Shown here piece by piece: positions 11,225-21,020 of a stretch of DNA of 64,000 nt (position 1 is the first letter of the stretch; each line of letters begins with the position of its first letter). A program made the position numbers and the translations under genes. The stretch is from Cladorhizidae sp. MBARI D1340-BT2 (lineage: Eukaryota > Porifera > Demospongiae > Poecilosclerida > Cladorhizidae): the NCBI GenBank assembly GCA_028752905.1, contig JAQNBH010000002.1, positions 29,363,762 through 29,427,761 of the forward strand, in the 5' to 3' direction. A model generated the notes under the pieces. It was not told where the DNA came from. It saw nothing but the letters and a program-made list of their open reading frames with translations, and did not search any database.

Positions 11225-11345
11225 TTAGCCAGGCGGTTTGATAGCGCGAGACCTACAAAGATAACGGCAGCCATCTGAGAGGTAGTGGAACAGAAGATGC
11301 GAATTAATGACTGCCTTCCTGCTGCATCAAGAACAATGGCTACCC
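11225..11345 (+). pseudogene. Tc1-like transposase, N-terminal remnant
   Basis: The plus strand reads ARPTKITAAI, stop, EVVEQKMRIND. This fits the linker between the two helix-turn-helix parts of Tc1-like transposases (GRP.K.T..., then E..V.....DD). One in-frame stop. It lies 110 bp inside the left terminal repeat, in the expected orientation relative to the catalytic fragment at 13.2 kb. Confidence 0.45.
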
Positions 11346-11696
11346 AATGACCATTCTTCGGTGTAGAGCCTCACTCGGTAGGGGGGGGGGGAGCTCCTAC
11401 TGCCAGTTGGCAAGAGAATTAACTAGGTTCGTGTTAGTCTTGTTTGCTTGGGATTCTTAAGGCGGTGCTAGGGGTCAGATTTAATTTTTTTATAAAAAAT
11501 AAAAAAAATTTAATTTTATCTCACCCAACCATGCTTCAACATACTGGAAAGGTGGATTCCAAGTTACACAATATTTGGATGCTTTATTCTGGACTTACAG
11601 TGGCTTTTGCACACCATCCGCCCAGGAAGGCGATCAAGAAGCCTACCTGAATTCAGGGGGGACAATGGCATTTTTCCCCTTTTTTTCTTTTTTTCT

Positions 11697-12362
11697 TACG
11701 GTTACCACTTTAGAGCTCCGTAGATTCTGCAAACTTCATGGTATGGACTTGATATATAGTTCAAAAGATAGGTCTCTCTGTGTGCTCTCTTTTGATACTA
11801 AAATATGTTTCATAGATATAACTATAGGCAAGTTACTATATAGACTCTAAAGCGGAGGGACCTCAAAAGCGTGAATCGCCCCAACCTCCGCCAAGATAAC
11901 TCCAGATTGCTAAGCGCAAAAAAATATATGGCTAGAGGAAGCCCGCCTCTATGCAATCACCTTTTTGATTAGACGTTAAAAATTTATTACATGCGGGTGG
12001 AAAATTGAAGGCGTTGTAAAAGCAACGCCTTCAATTTTCCACCCACACGCTTGACCAGGTAATACATTTTTAACGCCTCATCAAAAAGGTGTTTGCATAG
12101 AGACGGGCTTCCTCTAGCCACTCGCACCAATTTCAATATTTTTGGCACTTAGCAATCTGGAGTTATTCTGGATGGGGACTTTGGGATGCAGGTTTTTGAG
12201 GTCCCTCCTCTTTAGGGTCTAGTAACTTGCCTATAGTTATCCTATGAAACATATTTTAGTATCAAAAGAGAGCACACAGAGAGACCTATCTTTTGAGCTA
12301 TATATCAAGTCCATACCATGAAGTTTGCAGAATCTACGGAGCTCTAAAGTTGTAACCACAAG
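11697..12362. mobile_element. Large foldback element, family B, copy 1
   Basis: A palindrome of about 670 bp. The left arm starts GGTTACCACTTTAGAGCTCC and the right arm ends with its inverse GGAGCTCTAAAGTTGTAACC. The centre at 11995-12044 is GGGTGGAAAATTGAAGGCGTTG, a 6-nt loop, then CAACGCCTTCAATTTTCCACCC, a near-perfect hairpin. Arms of about 330 bp agree over most of their length. No coding capacity is visible. Copies or halves occur at 36561-37257, 43880-44216 with 49080-49215, and 49549-49760, and a divergent piece near 30795-30890. Confidence 0.85.
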
Positions 12363-12419
12363 TAAAAAAAGGGGGGGGGGGATGCAGCTGTCTCCCCTGT
12401 CAGTGCAAACCTAAACTTC

Positions 12420-13190
12420 AATGTTTACATTGCTATAACTTTAAAAAAATGTTGATTCCTTGCCCCCTGCCCACAATAACTCATTCCAATAATTTTTTAT
12501 GTCTAACATTTTATACCATTTTGTAGCTCTGTCTTTACTCTACAAATTGAATGGTTTCAAAAAAAAATCATTGCCTCTTTTGTGAAGTTATTGATGATCT
12601 AAGTTAAAATTTTACATTTGTACTCGCCATTAATAGTGGATTTAAAAAAAAGAAGAAGATTCTAAACCATTCAATTTGTAGCACTATGCATGCTCTAGCC
12701 ACTGAAGCAATTACAAAGCAATACAAAATACTAGTAAGGGTGGGGAGTGGGCGGCATCTTCTTCATTGGTGCTTGCTTCTTTGAGTTACCTTGAAGGACA
12801 AAAAGAAAGTATATGTTATGCATATCATTTGAAAGCATGACAAGTGGGCTATCTTTTGATAGCAAAATTATGTTCATAGGAGTAGAAACAAAAAAGTTAT
12901 GATCAGTTGTATTTGAGGTTAACTCTTTTTTTTTAAGTACCCCTAGCACCCCCTTTTAAGGCTGTATGCTGACTTAATTAGCTGATAAGGAGACTGGCTT
13001 AAAGCTCCATGGGGCTCCTACATGCTTGCTATGGGTGGGGTTCTCGCTTTTGTTTGCTGAAGCTTGAATGCCCACCCTGTTGGTGTAGTGGCTGTTATTG
13101 CCATTCCCCTTGCACTGAAATAAACATTATTTTACAGATTTGTTGCCTTGATGTGAATAAAATTATAATCCCCATAATCCCCATCCCCAC
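12420..13190. other. AT-rich non-coding sequence
   Basis: No gene. CATTCAATTTGTAG occurs at 12670-12683 and its inverse CTACAAATTGAATG at about 12539-12552, giving a loose inverted pair. The stretch 12780-12910 resembles, in inverse orientation, sequence at 36070-36150 (ATATGTTATGCATATCATTTGAAAGC, then CTATCTTTTGA), so it belongs to a further dispersed repeat. Confidence 0.5.
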
Positions 13191-13211
13191 AATTGCATCA
13201 TTTAGGTTGGT

Positions 13212-13340
13212 GTGGCCAAGACAATTCATCGGTATCAAGGGTTTGAGAAGGTAATATGGACAGACGAATGCAGTCGCAGTTTGAAACCCACTGAAGCTCA
13301 TCATAAGAAGATTGGTCGACCTGAAAAGAAAAATATCCTG
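13212..13340 (+). pseudogene. Tc1-like transposase, catalytic fragment
   Basis: The plus strand encodes KTIHRYQGFEKVIWTDECS followed by HHKKIGRPEK. The block VIWTDE.S with a preceding aromatic/basic segment is the first catalytic Asp region of Tc1/mariner DDE transposases, and the following K.GRP fits the family. Only about 40 residues survive and the other two catalytic positions are not found. It belongs to the TA-flanked element 11116-14223. Confidence 0.55.
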
Positions 13341-13349
13341 TGTTTTTTT

Positions 13350-14203
13350 TGTCATTGTATTTTCATGTTAGCAAATTCTATATACAAATTATAGAAATGG
13401 GAGTTGTAAATTAAAATATATATATATATTTACATACATTTTTAATTTACATAATGTTTGTTACAGAAGTCGAACAGAAGTCAACCAAAAAAAACCAGTC
13501 GATTAAAGACTTGTGAACAAACACAAATATTACATGAACAGTAAATCATTTCTTGGTTTGTAGTCCCATCCTGTTTGATGCCAGTTGAATTGCCTCCAGA
13601 CATATTCTGGGATGTATAAGTCCCTACCTTCACTCTGCAGGCATCCCCGAGCAAGGTGCCCCAGAGCTTTGCCTTGTGGGACAGAGACTGAGTCCAACTC
13701 CACGGGCTAAAATAAACCAATAACACAACATGACTCAGTTCTTGATGACAATATGTAGCTTCATTAGTACAGCAATAGCTAGAGAAGTACCATCCAGTAT
13801 TCCATTTGTTCTAGCTACCAAAAAACAACTAAAACTGAAACTTAAGTACTGGCTCGAACAGCTTGTATGGATCAAGCGGATTCCAGTTACCAAAGGGAAA
13901 CTTACTCGCTTATAGACTCTTAAAGCTTACAGGCCCTTAAACTCGTACTGAAATAATTTATGATAACTGAGACAACTCCAGCGGGACGCTCTCTAAAGAA
14001 CAAGTAACTGTAGTTCTAGCTTCCCCGCTTTTTTCCTACAGTTCATGTGGTCAATGCATGCGCCTCTCGGTAAAAAAAAAAGTAGCGCGTGTTTGCATAA
14101 AAATGCAGCGAGCGTTCAAACGCTCTGTACTGTACGTTTTGTTAACGTTTCTTTGGCCAACGATCATGCGTTGCACGTACGTTGGGTTTAAATGCAACGC
14201 CAA
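13350..14203. other. Non-coding interior and 3' part of the Tc1/mariner-like element
   Basis: No further coding match. A short AT dinucleotide run is at 13418-13431. The last 130 bp before the right terminal repeat are GC-richer, with several CG dinucleotides and GTAC/ACGT motifs. Confidence 0.45.
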
Positions 14204-14223
14204 GTTTTTTATGGCGCCTACTG

Positions 14224-14412
14224 TAAGTATACTGTGCATGAAGTTTGTATACTGTGCATGAGGTTAGTATATGATGCATGAGGTAAGTATACTGTGCACA
14301 AGGTTAGTATACTGTGCATAAGGTAAGTATCCTGTGCATGAGGTTTGTATACTGTGCATGAGGTTAGTATACTGTGCATGAGGTTTGTATACTGTGCATG
14401 AGGTTAGTATTT
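14224..14412. repeat. 20-bp minisatellite, right half
   Basis: About nine further copies of ATACTGTGCATGAGGTTAGT with the same GGTAAGT and GGTTTGT variants as the left half. Ends at GAGGTTAGTATTTTC. Confidence 0.95.
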
Positions 14413-14632
14413 TCTTTGGTATTTGTGGAGCAGCAGTGTGTGTTTTCCATGTGTCCTGACATTTTGATGAGTTCAATCAAGGAATATGTACACGTGTGTC
14501 CATTGTGTGCTGCAGCTGCCCTCAGACTCCTGTTAATAGCAGGCCAACCATACGCTCGCCGAGAACGCCGGAGTACTCAAGTACCCACTGGAGACATGAG
14601 GATTACATAGCACATCCGTATGAACAGGGGTA

Positions 14633-14935
14633 AGAGTCATGGGGGCAAGAATCAGGTGGGCAAGAGTCATGGGGGCTAGAGTCAGGGGGCAAAAGTCATG
14701 GGGGCAAGAGGGCAAGAATGAGGGGGTCAAGAATCATGGGGGTGCAAGAATCAAGGGGGCAAGAATCATGTGTGTAAGAATCATGGGTGCAAGAATCAAG
14801 GGGGCAAGAATCAGGGGGGGGCAAGAAGCAAGGGGGGCAAGAGTCATGGGGGCAAGGTCAGGGGGGTAAGAGTCAGGGGGCATGAGTCAGGCGGCAAGAG
14901 TCAGGTAGGCAAGAATCAGGGGGCAAGAATCATGG
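14633..14935. repeat. 14-16 bp G-rich minisatellite (GGGGGCAAGAATCAT)
   Basis: About 20 degenerate tandem copies of GGGGGCAAGAATCAT or GGGGGCAAGAGTCAG. Open frames across it are artefacts. Confidence 0.9.
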
Positions 14936-14939
14936 AAAG

Positions 14940-15415
14940 TCAATGGTGAATGCAGGGCTTTTGTTTTGTTAGGGTGGAAGACAATCTGCGGGAGGGGCTT
15001 CTTCTTATCGAGTGCACTTGACATCAATTTTGTTTCAACCTGATATCAACACATCTCTCTGCATCATCATTGCACATTGCCACAGATGTGCGTGGTTCTG
15101 GTAGTAGAGGGCATCTCACTAGGTGTTGCATAGTTTGTGGCTCTGTGCTACAGTCTCACATGGTGTAATTAGAGGAGCATTAGTTGAGTGTCAGCTTGGC
15201 TCAATTCCAGCTCTCAGTCGATGAAGGCTTCTCCACTTTGCCCAGCTTGCCTCCACAGGCAAGTGGTAGCTGTTCCCTGTTTGTTTGCTGGTTGATGTGG
15301 CTTCCAGTGAACTTGTCAGTGATGGTCCCAGTGCAAAACTGCATCTTTGTGCATAGTTAGAACTTCCTAGCCCCAAAACTCGGCCATGCATATTAACAAG
15401 ACACACACACTGTCA
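14940..15415 (-). other. Possible 3' remnant of a non-LTR retrotransposon
   Basis: The minus strand 15190-15406 reads LPVEASWAKWRSLHRLRAGI and then, in the same direction, a Cys- and His-containing stretch. This resembles the region after reverse transcriptase in some non-LTR elements (W..L.RLR.G, then a C..C..H motif). One in-frame stop follows. Too short to name. Confidence 0.2.
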
Positions 15416-15579
15416 GTGGTGTATTTAGGGGGGGGGCGGGGGGGGGGCATTCGCCCCCCCTTGTATCATTCTCGCCCCCCCCCTTGAAATTAGAGATTTT
15501 TTTTTTAATAATGTCAAGAAAGGTGTAATACAAGAAAGGTGTAATAAGCTTATGATATCAGGTTCAAATGATAGGAATG

Positions 15580-17757
15580 TCAAACTGAGGTTCTTCTTGG
15601 TTTTCTCTGCCATACGTCCACAATCTCTTCAAGGTCGCTCTCAGAGAGTACTTCTGGTGCCTCTATAGCAATCCTCATAAGGTGAGAAAGGCTGCAGTCA
15701 CTTAGAGAATTACGCAAACGAGTCTTGATCATCTTCATCTGTGAGAAGCTTCTCTCCACAGAAGCAGTAGAAACTGGAATCGATAAGCAGATGGAGGCAA
15801 TCTTGTGCAAATTGGGAAACATGGCCTTGAGCATGTCGTTTGAAACAAGTTCTTTCAGCTGTGATGCAGTAGTATCCCGTGGTTGCTTGACTAACAGCTG
15901 GCGGAATGTTTTCCACTCTGTAAGTATTTCAGTGGAAATCATGGCTGTCTTCACTGTTTCTTCTCCATCCAATGTTTCTGCATCTCTATCTTCTCCGTAG
16001 TGAGCAATCAGTTTCTCAACAGACGTGTCTCCATAAGTGGGAAAAGATACTGAATCTGGTTTTGGAACTTTCCGTGGATCGAATATAGACAATGCTGATA
16101 CAACAGCGTTGGATGAAGAAAATCGGCTTGTTATGTTGGCCTTTAAATCAGCAACAAAAGGCTTACCAACAACATTCTGGAACGAAAGTATTTTATCAGC
16201 GTCAATAGACACCTTTGTAGATGACTTCAAGTCTTCAACGTTTTCAAGAAGCTCCAACACCCAGTTCGCTCCAGGCAAAACTGCATCATCCAAGGATTTA
16301 ACAGTAGCATCAACAAGGAATGATATCAACGAGAGGTCAAGCTGCTCTGCCTGAAGTGCTTTGCTGAGCTTGGCTACTTGTGGTAGAGTGAAATCAAGCA
16401 AATATATAGCTGCAATCGTAGACAATTTGCAGAGGGCACCATGGATTCCAAGAGCTTCTGGCTCGTGGGACGTCTCGTAGATGTTCCCAATGGTGATTAC
16501 AATTGCAGAATAACTTGCTTTGACAGCTTTGACACACCTTTCATGTGCCAGCCAGCGTGTGTCAGATGGCTTGATCACTTTCATTTCTGGAAGTTCAAGA
16601 ACGTGCTGTACCTCCTTCAGACACTCTGCTCGCTTGGGGGAATTGCGAAAATGCTTCCAAAGAGTAGTCAATGTTCTGTAAACATGAGCAATTCCAGGAG
16701 TTTTATTGGCAGCTTGCACACAAGCCAACTGCAGTAAGTGACAGTGGCAGTGTATAAACAGAGCGTGAGGAGTATGTTTCTTGATACGTGCCTGAACCCC
16801 GGTCTTTCGTCCAGAAAAAGTTGCAGCTCCATCAAATCCCAATCCAACTATTCTTCCGACTTGTAGACCTTTCTTCTTTAAACAATCGATGAGATTAGAA
16901 TAGATGGTCTCTGCATCAGCCTTCTTCAATGGAATAAGCTCCAGAAAGCACTCTACTGGTACACCATCTTCCTCCCAGCGGCAAAACACAGACAATTCTT
17001 CTACGTTGGTGACATCTGTGCACTCATCTGCCATGAGGCTGTACATAGGTGCCTTTTGAAGTCGCTTCAGAATCGACTCCTCCACCCATGTCCCCAATGA
17101 TTCGATGAATTCAACCACAGCCACTCTTGATGTGTACACAGCATTTCTTGGTGCAGTTTCTAAGAATTGCTTCAAATGTTGGCTGCCACCACGTCAACCA
17201 GCTTCTCAAATTTTGTCGAATGTGCAACTTGTTCTTTCGTAAGAAAATGAGTGAGTAGGATCAGGCACTTCACTGCAGCTCTGTTCTGAGCTCTTTTGCG
17301 AGCTAAAACATTCTGGAGTTGCTGTACAACTGTTCCACCTTTGGCTGCTCCTTTAGCTGCAAAAAGAGCTTGAGTTGCATGGATATGGAAGTCACTTCTC
17401 GCATGAGCTTTCATTTTTTTCAACAGCTTTCTTCCAATTTCTGCAAGGTTGTGTGACCCACACTCCTCCAGTACGCTGCAGACCAGATTGCTTGCAAACC
17501 TTGCAAAAGGCACCATCGCTATCCTCGTCATAATAGAGCCAACTGAAATCTTTCTCCCAGCTCTTAGAGTATTTTCTCTTCGTGGATACAGAAGAGCGGT
17601 GTTTGTTTTGCTTGCTTTTCTTTGAAGGTGGAGGACTAAGGCTAGGACTAGATGCCTCGACATGCTCAGAGCTATCTGTTCTGCTATCTTCGCTATCGCT
17701 GCTATTAGCATGAGAAGAGGCTTGAGAAGTACTTGCAAAGTATGAGCGAATATCCAT
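15580..17757 (-). pseudogene. hAT transposase with N-terminal zinc finger, two frameshifts
   Basis: Three overlapping minus-strand frames make one protein of about 720 residues. 17757-17392: Ser-rich leader, then a TTF-type zinc-finger start (WLYYDEDSDGAFCKVCK). 17392-17172: ARSDFHIHATQAL and a helical region. 17175-15580 (531 codons): RNase H-like core with MADECTDVTNVEE near residue 50 and GLGFDGAATFSGRKTG near 115, an insertion domain, and the C-terminal dimerisation block CLSIPVSTASVERSFSQMK near residue 470. This resembles ZNF862/ZMYM-type hAT proteins. The first shift lies at an A-run (GAAAAAAATG, about 17415), the second near 17175. Otherwise uninterrupted, so inactivation is recent or the shifts are sequence errors. 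Confidence 0.9.
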
Positions 17758-17802
17758 ATTAATATGAAGAGAAATCAGCTAGTAAGGTTTCTTTTATAGA
17801 GA

Positions 17803-18175
17803 CTTTAAGACCATGACATAATGGACTGAGTTAAAAATACTGAGAGAGAGTGGGAAAGAAGGAGGGAACTGAAGAAGTGACAAACCTACAAAGGAGAACA
17901 CGTGGTGGTGTGTGATGACTTTAAGACCATGACATAATGGACTGAGTTAAAAATACTGAGAGAGAGTGGGAAAGAAGGAGAGAACTGAAGAAGTGACAAA
18001 CCTACAAAGGAGAACACGTGGTGGCGTGTGATGACATCATGTCTAAGATTAGACTTGAAGACCATGACATAATGGACTGAGTTAAAAATACTGAGAGAGA
18101 GGGAGTGGGAAAGAAGGAGAAACAAAAGAAGTGACAAACCTACAAAGGAGAGCACGTGGTGGTGTGTGATGTCAT
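17803..18175. repeat. Three tandem copies of a 110-135 bp unit
   Basis: The unit begins GACCATGACATAATGGACTG and ends GAGAACACGTGGTGGTGTGTG. Copies start at about 17808, 17928 and 18059; the third is preceded by an extra GATGTCTAAGATTAGACTTG-type insert. It lies just upstream of the hAT start codon on the minus strand, so it could be part of the element's subterminal region. Confidence 0.9.
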
Positions 18176-18900
18176 CGTGTCATGACACATGCTCTCCTTT
18201 TTCCAAGCAGCTACAATATCATGAGAAATATATACAGTCTAGCCATAGTTCGGTATAGCATAATGCCATTGGTAGTCAGTCAAAATAGCTATCCTCAGAC
18301 ATTGTAAAAGCAAAAAAAAATATGGGGGGATCTTCCCCCCAGACCCCCCTTTTACGACTTATGAACATGTTAAGAAAATATTAACAAAAATTAGGGCACC
18401 AAGTGACCAACCATTTCCACCCCCCCCCCCCCCCCCCCCCCTAGAGAACTAGAGAAAAATTGTGTATGAAACCTGTTGTCCATGATTTTGTAAGAAAATG
18501 CATGGAATGCAACATAATTCGATTTCACAAAAGCCCACCTCCATTATACGAGTGACAAATGACTATATCTAATCTATATATGCTGATTGCCGTAGCATGC
18601 AACTTCAGCAAATATTTAAGATGGAATGTTGTACTAAAGATTTTAGAAAAAGTGCATGCCATCATAAGTAGCAGCTATATATACAGTTAGTACTGCAAAA
18701 ATACCTGTGGGTAAAACACTTTCGTACTCCACGCGGAAGCCCAGGGTGCACGTCCCCTTTCCGCACCATCCAGGCTCTCCGCCCCCCCTTATTTTTCCAT
18801 ATCTCAATTTCTCCCCCCCTTGGCAAAATTTCTGTATACAACCCTGCACACACACACACACACAGACAGAGAGCGAGTCATTAATTTTTCTATTATAAAA
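18176..18900. other. Non-coding, with poly-C and a CA-repeat-flanked element end
   Basis: Poly-C of 22 at 18420-18441. GGGGGGATCTTCCCCCC at 18325-18342 is a short G/C dyad typical of hAT-like ends. 18700-18847 contains a sequence ending TGTATACAACCCTG against a (CA)n run, probably the end of a MITE. No gene. Confidence 0.5.
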
Positions 18901-19305
18901 TTGTTATGGTAGTATTAATTAATGTTTATTTGTTTGTGATTACAGTATTTGTTTGTGATTAGGTTTTATTAATGTTTCTATGTTTCTTTGTTTGGTTAAT
19001 GTTTGTTTGTTGTTACTAATTATTGTTTATTAATTAATGTTTATTTGTTGTTTATTTGTTTGTTAATGTTTATTTGATAGGTTATTTTTGGTATTATTAA
19101 TAAATGTTTATTTGTTTATATGTTTATATTAATTATTTGTTTATATTAATATTAATTTTTATTTTTATTCATTTGTTTGTATTCATTTGTTTGTAATTAA
19201 ATGTTTATTTATTTGTAATTTTTAATTAATGTTTATTTGTTATTTATTAATGTATGTTTGTTATTATTAATTGTTTGGTTAATGTTTATTTGTTTGTTAT
19301 TATTA
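18900..19305. repeat. AT-rich degenerate repeat (TTTATTTGTTTG/TTAATGTTTATT)n
   Basis: About 400 bp of TTTG, TTAATG and TATTTGT units, almost without C. It ends at the splice acceptor of the exon at 19312, so it forms the end of the upstream intron. Confidence 0.9.
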
Positions 19306-19311
19306 TTTTAG

Positions 19312-19618
19312 ACATTCCAATCATTCCAGACACTTGGGTATGAACCATCCTGATGATGGTGTGTACTTTAGGCACTGCCATTACGATGGAAGACACAATG
19401 ATCCAAGACGCTACATGAACGACTGGGACTACCACTATCCTCACCCAGGCCCACCACACCACAACCACCACACAGGAGATTTTGACCGTTATGAGATGGA
19501 CGGTTATCACCACTATCAGCAGCAGCACATTGAGAACCCTGATCATTATGCTTATCACAGAGGACCGCCATTCAGACCACACTCACATGGCTACTCCAGC
19601 AGAAGTCCTCAAAGATGA
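19312..19618 (+). CDS. Terminal exon of a host gene, His/Tyr-rich C-terminus
   Basis: The acceptor TATTATTTTAG ends at 19311. The exon is open for 102 codons to TGA at 19618, reading HSNHSRHLGMNHPDDG at the start and ending GYSSRSPQR. The product is strikingly rich in His, Tyr, Pro, Asp and Arg (for example HYPHPGPPHHNHH), with low hydrophobicity and no domain I can name; an RNA-binding or disordered tail is conceivable. Two AATAAA signals follow at 19739-19744 and 19785-19790, as expected for a 3' UTR. It is phase-compatible with the exon at 6308-6371. It is not a repeat and not transposon-like, so it is one of the few host-gene signals here. Confidence 0.6.
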
Positions 19619-19738
19619 ACCTTTTTTATGTGACAAAAAAACAATATAATTATGTGACCTGCCACAAGAAAAGGCCGCATAGGCATTAATGATAAATTTC
19701 ACTTTTCATGCATGTTCTTTCAAAATTTTATGATAAAT

Positions 19739-19790
19739 AATAAAATTAGAAATATACATTGATGTAGAGAAAATGACACTATTGAATAAA
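19739..19790 (+). promoter_or_regulatory. Candidate polyadenylation signals
   Basis: AATAAA at 19739-19744 and again at 19785-19790, 120 and 170 bp after the stop codon of the His/Tyr-rich exon. Confidence 0.5.
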
Positions 19791-19799
19791 CATTGACCA

Positions 19800-20716
19800 C
19801 TCGGAGGTGTGATTTTATTAATTAAATGGAAACGGAATTATAGGTGATAACTGCAATTAATTTTTTATTCTTTCCTCAAGTAGCTTAGGACATGTTATTT
19901 TAGTGTCCCTAGACTTAAAATGTCCTGGTATCTTGCAATAACTGCACATTCGCTGTCGTTTTGGAGTGGACATGAGGCTTCTCCTTGATCACTTTGTAGG
20001 ACGACTTCCCAAAATTGCCACGAGTCCTCGTTTTAACTTGTGGGCTGTTCCCCAAATTACGCTATCTTTTGTCACTCATGAAGAATAGGAAGGCTTTAAG
20101 GCAAATAGTTCCTATGGAAGAAAAAAGTACTTGAATAGCTCCTACTCTCTGAATCTGAAGTATGAGAAACATAATGCAGTGAATCTGTCCAAGAACTAAG
20201 AGATCTAGCTCACTTTTGGGCATAAGCAACTGCTTCTCAATGTTACAACAATGTCTTCCACAGGAACAGACTTATAGCAAGGTGCACTGCCTTCACCAAG
20301 TTGACAAGTACTTTTGAAAGCAACAATACCTGCCCTTTCATTCTCATAATGAACACTAGTATCAAATTCAAGGCTGGAAGACACAAAGTATGGATATTGG
20401 GACTGCTCATCATCATCAATAGTCTCTGAATCAGTTGCTTGGACTTCATACTCCTTCTCTGCTAACAAAAAGTCTTCTTCCAGTGTCAAAGTTGAAGATA
20501 TGGTAGAAAACTAGCTATAACTTTGTTGCAGTAGTAGCTAACAGAACGCAACTAGTATCATCTCATACAGGGAAAAATTTCTTTGTTCTGATATTTAGAT
20601 AAGTCCAAGTTAACTGAGCATGCTCAGTTAAAATAAAGAGGGAAATTTAAAATTCGATTTTCTCAAATCGGCTCACATATTATATATATATGTATATATT
20701 TTTTATACATACATAA
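19800..20716. other. Mostly non-coding; possible small TATGTGA-ended element
   Basis: TATGTGACCTGCCACAAG at about 19655 and the inverse of TATGTGAGCCGATTTGAGAAAA ending near 20679 resemble the terminal sequence TATGTGACCGAATTTGCG of the element starting at 20717, so 19.65-20.68 kb may be a related 1-kb element. On the minus strand 20489-20205 is an acidic frame of 94 codons (MTLEEDFLLAEKEYEVQ at its start). I do not recognise it; it could be a transposase leader. Confidence 0.3.
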
Positions 20717-21020
20717 TATGTGACCGAATTTGCGAAAAACGCGAAAAACCCACCTCTAAACGGGGGGAAGCATTAATTGAGATATTGCCGTTTTATTAAT
20801 TTTTTTTTAAAAGACGATTTTTTGGTGTTTGTGCCAATGGCTATAACTATCCTTTATATATAAACCAGTGGCAGTCATAAGCCCAGGCGCTATTTCTAGA
20901 AAGAGAAATAAGCCTTTACTGTAAGATAGGTCGATACTTACCGCTCGTGAACGGAGGCGTTGCTATGCTCTTTTCGCGCGCATTAGGCGCGCTAAGTTTG
21001 GTTGCAATCATGTTATCCCG

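Larger units (their letters stand above)
11116..14223 (+). mobile_element. Tc1/mariner-like element inserted in the minisatellite
   Basis: Terminal inverted repeats CAGTAGGCGCCATAAAAAA at 11116-11134 and its exact inverse at 14205-14223. Both are flanked by TA (11114-11115 and 14224-14225), the target duplication of the Tc1/mariner/pogo group. The flanking DNA is the same 20-bp minisatellite, and removing the element plus one TA restores the unit GAGGTAAGTAT exactly. Inside are two transposase fragments (11225-11345 and 13212-13340) separated by later insertions, including the large palindrome at 11697-12362. The element is 3.1 kb and dead. Confidence 0.85.
15416..18847 (-). mobile_element. 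hAT-superfamily element (boundaries tentative)
   Basis: It contains the hAT transposase pseudogene 15580-17757. A possible left end is CAGTGGTGTATTTAGGGGGG at 15416; a possible right end is the inverse of TGTATACAACCCTG ending at 18847. The two ends share only CAG.G.TGTAT and both abut CA-repeat DNA, so the target duplication cannot be judged. G/C homopolymer blocks near both ends (15428-15478; 18420-18441) are common near hAT ends. The right part holds a threefold tandem repeat. Confidence 0.35.

Noticed and set aside
18643..18861. Minus-strand frames with a CIQKFCQGGEK-type sequence
   Set aside because: A recurring translation of a dispersed MITE end, not a protein.
19334..19582. Minus-strand Val/Ile-rich frame opposite the His/Tyr-rich exon
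   Set aside because: A shadow of the plus-strand coding exon, which has an acceptor and polyadenylation signals.
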